From positions 1 through 64,000 of the forward strand of contig JAWQEG010000633.1 in NCBI GenBank assembly GCA_033782935.1: DNA of 64,000 bases, in the 5' to 3' direction. The notes under the pieces are model-generated. The model worked only from the letters and a program-made list of their open reading frames with translations. It had not been told where the DNA came from and did no database searches. Below, one piece after another: positions 21,011 through 33,300 of this stretch. The DNA comes from Petrolisthes cinctipes (Eukaryota > Arthropoda > Malacostraca > Decapoda > Porcellanidae). The first letter of the stretch is position 1, and every line of letters starts with the position of its first letter. A program made the position numbers and the translations under genes.

Positions 21011-21758
21011 ATGACGAACGCAGTCTCCAAGTTAATCCGGGATACCTCACAAAAGCTCAATGTTAGTGAGACTACTTTATCTCGGACTGGGATGTCATTC
21101 GTGTTGGCTCTCTATTTGTACAAAGTTGTTTATCCCAGAGCCAAGGTTGTCTATAGTGGTCTCACATCTGAGGAGGAGCAGCAGAATAATAAACACGATA
21201 TTCTCAAGGCCAGGAAGAGAGGTCCTGCTGTCAACAAGGAGTTTTTCCAGCAGTTGCAAAGATTACTCAAGATCATCATCCCAGGAGTATGGTCTAAGTC
21301 CGCTGTATTGTTGGGCCTTCACACCATCACCCTCGTTATCCGCACCTTCCTTTCCATCTATGTGGCTCGTCTAGAGGGCAAGATTGTCAAGTACATTGTG
21401 AGAAAGGATGTTGGGAAGTTTGTTTTGATGATAACCAAGTGGTTCTCCATTGCCATCCCTGCCACCTTCATCAATTCCATGATCCGCTTCTTGGAGTCTC
21501 ACCTGGCAATGGTCTTCCGCACTCAGCTGGTCAGCTACTCGTACAAACTGTATTTCCAGAACCAGTGTTACTATCGCGTATCTAACCTGGATGGTCGGCT
21601 GGAAAATGCCGACCATTGCCTGACAGAGGATGTGACAGCCTTCACTTCCAGCATCGCTCACCTCTATTCACACTTGACAAAACCGTTGCTTGACTCTCTC
21701 CTCATCACCTACTCACTTGCTGAGTTGGCTCGATCACGGGGCGGAGCCAGCCTACCAG
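21011..21758 (+). CDS. ABCD1: ABCD exon 1 (residues 1-249)
   Basis: Start codon at 21011. Encodes the N-terminal region and the first part of the transmembrane domain, including [14 protein letters not shown] and [18 protein letters not shown], both highly conserved in ALDP. Ends in phase 1 at a donor GTCAGT. Confidence 0.93.
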
Positions 21759-24299
21759 GTCAGTAGTTAATTATGGTAACACAGAGGTGATAGACTGACA
21801 CTACTGACAATCAGAGCAATAGATAGGTGTCTTGTCTATAGTAAACTCATGTAGCATCATGACTTATGAAACTGGATAAAGATGATTTCAGAATGAAATT
21901 AGAATCAGCAGTTGTTAGTTACAGTTACACATGCTGCAACAGTAACCCGTATATGTACAGTAAAATGTCATGTTAAATTTGTCATAATTGAAATGGTGCA
22001 AATGACAGTCATGCAATAAAAAAAAACAAGTATGAGTCACAAGCCAAATTAAAAGAATCTCATCTAACCTACTGTAATTTAATCAGTACTGGTGTAATTC
22101 CAGGGCTGGATATACAGATACAGTTCCGTAATGCCAGCCAAGCAATCAAACCTACCGTAACTTAATCAGGACTTGAGAAAGTTCTGAAAGTACAGTAGGC
22201 CTATATATCCGGATAGAGCCAGCAAGCACCTCACGTTCACGGCAAACATGAGCTCCTTATAACATATATATATAGCTTCTGGCCACACTGATGACATATC
22301 TTGCTGTCCAGGGTTAATGTAAGCCCAATACACAAACAAATTGAAATTGCAAGTTTTTTTTACCAGAATATATGGTAGTACTATACTTGTGAAAATCATG
22401 CAAAATACCAAGGGTGCATGAAAATTCTTTATGAGAGCTGTGCCGAGACTAGAGAAACAAGAGTAACACAGGATACAGTATACATTTCATTACCTACCTT
22501 TTCAATCATGTAAGTATCATTGAGCAATCTTAAGCTGCATTTGCATAGGGCTATGGTAAATATGATAGGCTGTTCTGAGGCTAAATCTTGTGTAACTTTT
22601 TCTCTACATTTTCAAAATATATTTTTGGGATAAAATAAGGTTACTAATTATTTTTCCGTAAGGTGGTAGTCTCAAAAGACACTTCAATTAGATCCTTAAG
22701 GTAACTCCAGTCCCAGTAAGGTTAGGTTGGGTTGTGGTGGTTTGTATGGCAACAAGAAATCGTTCCTGCTCTTGTATTTACTAAATATTGATATATAATG
22801 CCATTATAGATTTGCAGAATAATATTTGCAAAAAATAGTAGACAGAGCTTTCTTAAAGGTTGCCCATATATCGTGTTGGTTGTCAGCGACTGGTGAATTC
22901 ATCCAGCAGATGAATAGCCTATGTGCTGTACAAGTTTCTAATGCATAGAGTGATGATCATTAAGATATCTCAAGTATACTCATAATGCCCTCAAGAAAAA
23001 AGACAGGATTTTATCCAGTTGAAAACGTTTATTAATAGAGAGTAGGACTATGGATATGTGCAATACATAATATTGATATAACCTTTTGTCATGCTCTCAC
23101 AAAACAATAATATTGTACTGAACATGGTTTAAGGATGCCAAAGATACAGTGTTATCACTTATCAGTAAGTTGTACTTTCACCACATGGTGTGTTTGGGAT
23201 AGGACCTAGCTGTTATTGCCTTGGTAGATAAGACCAATAGTTGTTAACCATAAGATAATTGTAAAGGTACTGGTACCACTGTACTGAACCCTTATTAAAA
23301 TTTGAGGTGGGTTATGTTCACACTTCTGATAGAATTTGACAAGCAAGGCAAGGTCCTAGCACTTCTATCCTCAGCTACTCCCAGTGGGATAGAGGAGAGT
23401 TCATACCTTGAGTGTTGGTATGAAAATAATTATTATACTTTGCCTAGAGAGTGATTATGCCCTAGCATTTTAAGAATTAGATAGAAGCACAAGTAGTTTA
23501 CAATGCAGAAGAATCTCGTTGTCATTTGAGATGTCCATATTACTGCACAATATTAAAGTGCCAGGTCCCACATGATCTACAGTAATCACTGGAAGATCTT
23601 GGTTTTTAGTACCGGTACCAATCTATTGTATATACTTTAACTACTTGAACTACCTTAGCTGCATTGCTTTCCGATACTCGGTTATCATATTACATACTAC
23701 AGTATTCAGTTTAAAGATTAGGCTATATCACCAATTGTCGAAGGGCGGCAAGTGAACTGTAGTCCAAGGTAGTTTCATTCTTTTCTAGAAATAGCCTACC
23801 TGGTACTCTAGGTTTTGTATGACAAGCATGCTAACATAAATATCATTAGTGGCTTGCTTATGTTGTAAGGAGGAAGCTATTATAGTTATGTATTCCATGT
23901 TTCTCAAGGACACGTTATCATGCGATGCAAATCTGAACTGAATGTTCTGGATGTGTACCGGTACCACATCTTAATATCACTGACATTGCTAACCCAGTAA
24001 AGTGTTGCTCACAATACTGTATTCTGTAGGAGTAATGCATTGCTAATCAGTGCATTGAAATGTTAATTTTTATACCGTAATTTGACATAGAAGGAGGAAA
24101 TATTGAGTGTTAGGCTAACGGTGTTTAGCCTATACTGTAAAGAAGGTGTCAGGACAAGGTGTAGGCTACTACATGTCTACAGTATTGTGTATAGCAGTGG
24201 TTACCAAACCCATGGTCGCGACCCAAATGAGGGTCGCATGGGTGTTCCTGGGGGTCGCGGGATGGCTACAAAATTAATAAAACCTAAAAATAAATAAAT

Positions 24300-24356
<57 letters not shown>

Positions 24357-27300
24357 GAAGTAAAACTAATTCAAACATAATTAGTAACATCATAATTGTG
24401 GAATATATATCGTCATTCAAACTGGGACAGGAAAATAGTTGTGAATAATAAAGTTCGATAAATGAAGGTAGAACAAAACATATACAAGTATTTATTAATT
24501 AGTATCTTATGGTAAAATTTATTAATCTTTTTTCAAATGGATAAAACTAAAATAATACTGAAATAAAATTTCATCCTAGAGGGTCGCCAGGCCAAAATAA
24601 ATATGTGTTCAGGGTCACGACAAAAAAAGTTTGTGAAACACTGGTGTATAGGTTACTCGTAGACAACTGATCAGTCACCAGGTACCGTACCTTATCTTTT
24701 CAAGTGGGGCCCTACAGTAGGCTACTTGTGATCCATTATATCACTGAGTTATGAGCCTAAACTTGCACCCCCATACATCTGTAGCTCCTTAGAATAGAAG
24801 GTCTTTGCTTATATAATTATAGCTAACCCAAGCCATTTACCAAGATTAATTATTTTTATATAAGAACCTTGTGGGGATTGCCACTACAGTTAGCCAAGGA
24901 ATTATTAATGTTACAATATGGTAGCATATTCTAGCTAGGCTATTATAGCAGTTGCTTTTTAATCATGCAAGAGGGAGATGATACATTTTGAAGATTGTCT
25001 ATCTCATAACTGCCTATAATATTCATCCATCCTGATTTATGGAAACCAATAGAATACATTGTAAACTAGCATGTTAGTACTGTATTGCTGACATACTGTA
25101 CAAAACTTCAGCTTAAGGTATTCAAATACCAGATTGTTTTAGGATATATGTGAGAACAAAAAAAAACAGTGTCCAAGACTTAGGTCCTATCTTAAGGTTC
25201 TTGTCAGGAGTTATAATCTCATGTAGTACAGTAAAAACAAAATGTTGTTCTGTATAGGCCTGATATAGCCTACATCCTTCCCCATTTCCCAGGTGCATCC
25301 AACATTCAGTCCTTCCTTTGGCTTCCAATATTCATTGTCTTCATATCCCTGCTTCCTTTTCTTGTTATAGTGTAGTGAACCCTCAATATACATTAAGCTT
25401 ATGGAATTGAAATACTGTACACTGTTAGATAAAATAATATATGTTATGAGGTCTTAACAAAAAGAAATATAAAGAATTACAGTACAGAATCCTGTACGGT
25501 ACAGTAGGCTACTGCACCTAATACAATACTGTAAAGTTAACACAGTAGACAAAGCTGGTACATAAAATTGGTAAAACACAAGGCAGTATTCAAATACAGT
25601 ACAAGAGACACACACTCCACTTAGCCTACACAGGAAGGACACATGTCTACCAAAGTTACTGAACAACGATGCATTTTGCAAAGAAGTTTGTGAAATACTG
25701 GGTCTGTACTGTATGCCAGTTATCTTTAAATTTTGTACTTCGTCATACCGTACTTAGGCTAAGGGGAGATTCTCTTATTGGTAAATTGAAAGGCTACTAA
25801 TTCCTCCTAACAATGCCAGGAAACAGACGATCTTAATGTTACTAATAGGGGATCTGTTTCATGGGATAGTTTGGAGGAATCAGTAGCCTTCCAATTTACC
25901 AACATGAGAATCTCCCTTTAATGTGTGTGTTACTCTTCTAGGGCCTGTACTTGGAACTGTGGTTGTCATGCTAACGGGCCGAATCCTGAGGAAAGTGTCT
26001 CCCAAGTTTGGTTCGCTGGTGGCAGAGGAAGCACACCGCAAGGGATACCTCCGTGCCATTCATTCCCGTATCATCACCAATGCTGAGGAGATTGCATTTT
26101 ATGGTGGCCACAAGGTACTGTAGCGAATAATTTAGGAATCCCCATTAGAAGGTATTACTGTACTGGTAGGTAATGTGGCAAAATAGTTCATAACGGCACT
26201 TTTTTTGTGTTTTATCAGCCCCACTTCAGCCATTTTCGTCTGTTCATCTGTCTCTCCTTTACTTACCTCCTTCATACTTTGTGGTTCTTCATCTCTGTTT
26301 CCTTCTATTATGTGATACAACCCACACTTTTTCGCTGTCATTAGTACAGTATATGTGTGTGTGTGTTAATTTTTTTATTTTTTTTTATTTCTAGTCCATA
26401 TTTATATGTGAAAAACAGACTAGTCCATGTAAAACTACAAAATCCTTACCATGACTTTCTAAGTACTGTACTGTACTGCATTGTGGCAGTAGGCTAACCA
26501 AGTTATTGTTTCATCATTCTTCCTTATATACTGGACATTAATAAGCTCAAAAGTTTGTTTATTTGGCTTGATACAAAGTTGCCATTTCTCTACAAATCTT
26601 TATCAACTTTGGCATGGATATCCTGATGCATCCCAAAATACTGAAATACTGTATATGAACAAAGAAAACCTGGATCTGACCAGGCTCCTCTGGGGTAATA
26701 TCTAGAGCCTATTAGGCTCCTGAAGCTGGTGGGTTGGCCAGAAATTTCCATGCAGTACACTCCTGTATTTATATAGGATAGCATGTAAAGGAAACAGTTA
26801 CAATGGCTTCACTGGTTTGCTGTGTAATATTCTGACACTGATATTACATAGTCAATGAAGTGGGATTCCCTGGCCAGCTTGTTAGATTGTATTGTATCTT
26901 TATGATCATTTGTTATCTCACTTCAGCTTCAGACTGCTTGATGCCTCAGACTCTCTTTATCTTTACTGCTCAATATTATATTATCAGTTTGCACTATGTT
27001 GTCCACTGGTAAGCTTTCATTTTGCCTTTACTTTATGTGGCATATAGGAAAAAAGAAAGGTACTACTGTAGGAGATTAGAGACTTTCCACATTTCTTTTG
27101 AGTGCTTATCAGTGTTTGTAATTGTTCATGATATAAGTCTATGTATTGATTTTGCCAAACAAGCTTGCAGTCACTAGGAGTTTATATTATTACATGAACT
27201 TTGGTGTCCATAGGTGGAGCATGGGATCCTGGTGAAGGCATACCATTCACTGACAAAACAAATGATCCTGATCTTCAACAAGCGGTTGTGGTACGTAATG

Positions 27301-30300
27301 CTGGAACAGTTCCTAATGAAGTATACCTGGTCTGGAGTTGGCATGATTATGACTTCCATCCCACTCCTCACCTCCACCAAAAATGAGAGTGAGTTCTTTA
27401 TATGATGTTACTTTCTGGTGTAATTTCTTTTCAAATAATCAATTTGTCTATCTATGGTTGTCACAGAGAAATACTAACAAATGTTATGTGAGGATTATTT
27501 TAAAAACATTTTAACTAAACCTCCACCACTCCCAAACAATTTTCTTCACTGCACCCAGTTTTACAGCCAAGCCTTGTGTACTATCACAGTTTCAGTTCAT
27601 TCCACTCAAGCTAGTCAATGATGGCATCACAGTTTCAGTCTATACTGCCAATTGCTTATTATCTTGACAATTGCATTTTAGGAGAAAGTTGAAAATTCTG
27701 TAAATGTAACACAAATGCGAGACTGCCAAAACACAGATTAGTGGCCCCTTATATAAGGCCCTGAAGCTTGGATGAGGGCCTATGTTTTGCATGAGGGCCT
27801 CTATGACAGACCAGCCCTTGCTATAACAGTCAAAATCACAGAAAAAAAAATCCTTTACCAACGACAGTAGTCTCCCATCTTATGAATTATCAGTACTTTA
27901 AAATTACTGTGGGATGCTGAATATAAAAGCAATGGGAAAATATTTAATAGGTACTAGGACCTTTTACCAAGAGACATTTTACCATATTTTTTACATGTCA
28001 GGAATTGCTTTATTGAAGAAGAAGGTTAGTAAAACATCATATGATACTAATAACATATATTAATAACATAAAACAAACCTATAGAATATTTGGAAAGGTG
28101 ATTAATTTGATGGATAAGATGATAGTGGCGCAAATCTTAGTTACCGCCCTCACGCTCATCTGTTGGTTCACACATCCTCTGTTGCCTCACGCTCCTCTGT
28201 TGCCTCAAAGCCGATGAAATCATTTAAGGTGGCATCAAGTTCTTCTAGATCTAGCCGATCTTCATCCTTTTGTTTCTTTATAAGGTAGCGTGTCATAAGG
28301 GTTTGATGACGGTCATTAACTTTTCTTTCTTTTGGCTCATCCACTATGAGATGAGGTAAAAGTAGTTTCCAACGAATGCCTGATACACGCCCCTGAAATA
28401 TCATTTCAGTGTAACGAATATTGAAGAGTTTCCAAAATTCCTTCACAGTGCGAGTAGCGACGGCTGTGTGTGAGGCAGAGGTTGGTGACGAGACGGGGGG
28501 AGAGGGAGGGGAGAAGTGGTGGGGTTGCCAGAATCTTCCGCTTCACTTTCACTCGTTACAATCTCTTCAATTTCTTTCAGTTCTACTAGTGAATCAGTTT
28601 CTCTGTTCATTTTACCATTGCTTGTAAAATAGAAGTTCCAACTACGATGCGTCAGTACAAACCAGTGAGATGCATGTGCTTTATCATGAGACAAGATTTT
28701 GGGTAAACATTAAATAGTACCGTGGGATTGAGATGCGAGACTACTGTACATCTCATATCAGATATGCCAAACTTCATATTATAACTCGATGCACAACACC
28801 ACTAAGGCTCCCTGGAGTAAAGGCCAGTTTGCAGTCTTTGATTAGTCTCCACAGTACAAGTAACAAAAGCCAAGTTATTTTTTACTTCTGCATTGACTGA
28901 TCACAGGACCACTTATGGATGAAAGGGACAGTCCCATGAGTGATTGAGGCCTCAGTAATAGGAAAGTATTTTTTTCTCAAAAACTTTACTTGATATATTT
29001 GTATATACTTCATCTACTTTCATGAAGTATTAGCCCTCTGTAAGTACTGTCAGTATATATGTAATCCAAGATCTATGGTGACCTTTTTTTCGTGATTAAA
29101 AGTATGCAGTAAATGAGGGGTTGGAGCTATAGATAGAATACATAGATATGAGGTACAGTACATGACTCTAAGGCCTACCATGAGTGAAACTTATTTCATA
29201 TTTTATGTGGTTGCAAGCTGAATCTCATACATCCCAGCCTCCCATTAAGTTAGGAATCTCCTCTGTTTAATTATTATAGGTATTGCTTAGCATTGTTATT
29301 GATAAACAAATGTGACTTTGCAGGTGAAGAATCTGATGGTGGTGTATCTGAGAGAACTCAGTACTTCACCACAGCCAAAAATATGTTGATGTCTGGTGCA
29401 GACGCAGTCGAGCGACTCCTTACTTCTTACAAGGTTAGTTGACAAAGAGCATAATTGTGTAAATTAATGAGGAGTTTCAAGACAGTGCAACTGGTAACAC
29501 AGTTTTAGAAGGAATAGTTTGTGTACACTATTGTACAGTCACTATTCATAATTTGTATTTATCAGGCTCTGTTGAAACTTTGCATCATTAACTTAAAACA
29601 TGGCAAGAAAGACAGTTGGAAATAATTCACTGCTATGATAGATAGTTCACACTCTCAAAAATGCTTGGATAGTAATTATGTAAAGATTTAAGTTAACCGA
29701 AGGTAAAACAGTAGCAGGTGCAGTAAAAGCACTGGTTAGAACTAGAGAGTTAGGTTCAGAGGGTGCACGAGGATTACTTGCAGAAGTGTAAATATCTACA
29801 TTAGCATTATGGCTGTGAAATTTTGGTGTGGCATGAATGTGAGAAATCAAGTGTAAAAGCAAAAAAAGATGATGGATAGGCTGATAAGTTAGTGTATTGT
29901 CTGAAATCCCTTAAAAGGTGTGGTGTTAGTAAATCTCTTGATCAATGAGTAGAGGAAAATGTTCTGAGATTGTATGGAAAGAATAGATGAAACATAGATT
30001 CATTGTTGTTCACTTAATATCTTTATTTCCTTGTATTGTGATGTGCAGGAGATTGTGGAGCTGGCCGGCTACACAGCACGTGTGGGCAACATGCTAAAGG
30101 TGTTTGAAGATGTTCAAAACGGACGCTACATCCGTCCATCCGTCCTCATGAATGACCTTGATGAGCGACAGCAGCCCTATTCTGTTCTTTCCTTCCATAA
30201 TGGAGTCCCCCTCATCAATGGTAATGTTGTTCCTACTGAACATTTGTTGAGTGTGTATGGTTTTTGAGTAGCTGAAGTTGATAATGACAAATAATTTTTT

Positions 30301-33300
30301 CACCCATACCTTGTTTCTTAACATTAACAGTTTATGGGTGAAGGTGAGGTAGTAGAGGATGTACGTGCTGTAGTTGTTGTTGAAGTTCCTCAAGCTGTCT
30401 GGCCGAGCAGCCCCGAGCTCCTGAGGAAGGTCATGGCCTGAACCGGGCTTTCCCACAGTGCCCTCAGAGAGTGTATGTTGTGTTGTTGGCGAGTGTGGTT
30501 GTGTGCGTTGCAGTCTTCAATAATGTGTTTAATAGAATGGGGTGCTGTGTTGCATCCCGGACAGTAATTATTGTAGTAATTATTGGCACTGTCGTCTGGT
30601 CTGACAAAGTTGCCTTTGTGAAGCTATCCATGCTGCTTTGACTTATCCTGGTTGAATATTTACAGTGTTCAAACTGAAGACACAAATATATTGGTAGACT
30701 AGGACACATAACAGTATAGTAGGTGAATGATTTTGTACAATGTCATTATGTTAAGCTCAAAATCTCTTTCTTTCATTGATATGAAGTAGACTCTCAGAAA
30801 GAGGATTATATGTGCTTTAAAATTGTTTCCTTGTTAGTTTTATATGACTAAGACTGGAGGTATCTTGAATAGTAAGTATGTAGAAGATTGAAGTGTTAAA
30901 CCAAGTAAGATAATGTATAGTATTGTGAACCGTATAATCTGACAAACATTTGTATTGTGGATGTCGCACAAACACTGGTGTCGAGCTACTAAGACATGGT
31001 ATTTTTTACAACATACCGGTTCAACTAAAAATGACTGTACAGGTATTTGTATTTTGTGTTGTGAGTCTCGTTGCTTCAAGTCAGTCTCAGTCTAAACAAC
31101 AATCTCCATTCACACCGACTGTGTCAGCCCGAGTCAAATCATTACTCAGTGCCAGATATCTAGGACAATGGGCGTATTTTCTCACGCTGAAGTAGTTGTT
31201 CTGTTATGGCTTGGTCATCACAGACGTAAGAAAATCTGAATCTGGATGCTTGAACTGAACACCAAAAGACTTTGGAAGCTTCAGTAATTTATTCCCAAAC
31301 TTGCTGAACCATCCAAACAAAAATTTCAACTTCTGTAGAATGACAAGTGAAAATTTCAAGAAGCTGGTGGACTTAACTAGATTGTCCATAAAGAAAATAA
31401 ACACTAATTACAGGTGTCCAGTTGAGGTTGAAGAAAGAATGGCCATTTTTTAGGGTAAGAAGTATCTTATTGAAAATAATGGCAATAATTACAAGTAGAC
31501 TTGTGTGTAGGGCAATAATAAATAAAACATGAACACAGTTCCTTTATTTTTGTTGGTAAGTGATGATACAACTCATTAATATACAACTAATTAATATATA
31601 AGGCAGAGTAATTTTATGTAAGAGAAAGTCATAGAGAGGGCTTGCAAGCAAGAATAAAACAGAAGGAAAGAAGGGACAGTTAAAAAAACGGAAAGGGGGT
31701 GGCTGGGGTATGAAAGAGCACCATAACCTTATATACTATAGACAGTAAGTAACCGAATCGAATCGATGCATCCAGTGTAAACGGTTTTGCCAAACATCCA
31801 TATAAATAATGCTAACTGGGGGTGGCGAGTCATGACCTGCCTTGATTGAGACTGACTTGACACGACTCAACTCGACTCGACTCGCTTGGTGTAAACGCAG
31901 CTTAAGTATTGTGAACTATATTGCCACAGACAGTTATTCTTCATTGTGAACTGCATAACAAGTCAAATATGATGTCTTTGGTCCAGGTGTGGTGACAGAG
32001 AGCAAGGATGGAACTATCCTGTTGGAAGATGTCCCCATCATAACCCCGAACTGTGATATTGTGGTGCCCTCTCTCACTCTCACCGTCACACCCCAGATGC
32101 ATCTCCTCATTACTGGTAAGTCACACGAAATGCTCTGATGCTTTGTTTTCTCCAGGAACTGTCTTAAAGGAGGTGGACATGGCAAAAGAGCCTTCATCTT
32201 TTTCAGTCCTGACACTCTTTCTTTGCTTGATATAGTTCTTCCCCTCCATTCACATTCCTCTCTCTAATGTACTGTACTCATTTCTGCTATACCTAATGTC
32301 AACTGTTGTACCCTGTTGCATGTTCATGTCTCAGAACCATACATCAATACAGTATAATTTCTCGGTGCCCTTGTTGCTTCCATGCTCACACATTTACTCT
32401 CCATGATTTTCATTAACTACTCTACTGTATTCTACAACCTGTCTACCGTATACTTCTCTTTCTATGGCAAGGGCATTGCATCCATGGTTTTATAACAGTT
32501 GTACAAAAAAGTTAATAATATAATTGGGTGAAGCAAATGAACTAATGCCTGATAGAATAGAAGTGAATGAGAGAGAAGTAAGAAAGATTACATGGTGGTA
32601 TCTTCATCTTGATGATTTTACTGGGAGTATTTTTCTTTTTCATTCTCCAGTTAACTAAACATGTCTGCTTCAGCTTTTTTGCATTTATATTTATACCTAA
32701 TGCATGACTCTTCAGAATGTTGGCACTATATGAGTTATGTTAATAACTTCGGTACAGTCCAATAACTCATTTCTCAATGATGAGTGTCATCATTTGGAAA
32801 TAATTTTTGGTGTTGTGTCATCATTTGGTAAGGATTATTAGTGTTTAGCAATCTGATTAATACACAGCATACGGCTTCTATTTAAGATCTATATCCAAAT
32901 TTATCTTATTCTTCAAAAGTTCTTGCATCTTTCTAACAGTCTATCAGACAATATAGTTTTTGTCTCCAGGATTAATATATTCAGTCTGGGGCTTTAAAGG
33001 TTCCTGCAAATACAAGTATACAGTACTTGATAAAAAAATCCTCAATACCATTTGTGTGTAGAACAAGATGGTAGAAGTCTTTTAAGTTGGGAAGTCTGTG
33101 ATGGACCAGTTACACATTTAGTAGCCCTGAAGTGGAAAATTCATATATGATAGCCCAAAACTATCAATGCCATTTTAAAACTTAATATACCCAGTATATA
33201 CAGTACAGCAAAAGAATAAAATAATTTCTAGTAAAATCTGGCCATTTATTCAAGAGTTTTGGGTCATTTCATGACCTCGGGTGCTATATTATACCTTATG

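Noticed and set aside
31740..31910. Possible mini-element with GTGTAAACG motifs in ABCD intron 5
   Set aside because: CAGTGTAAACGG and GGTGTAAACGCAGC recur but no inverted ends or duplication could be seen.
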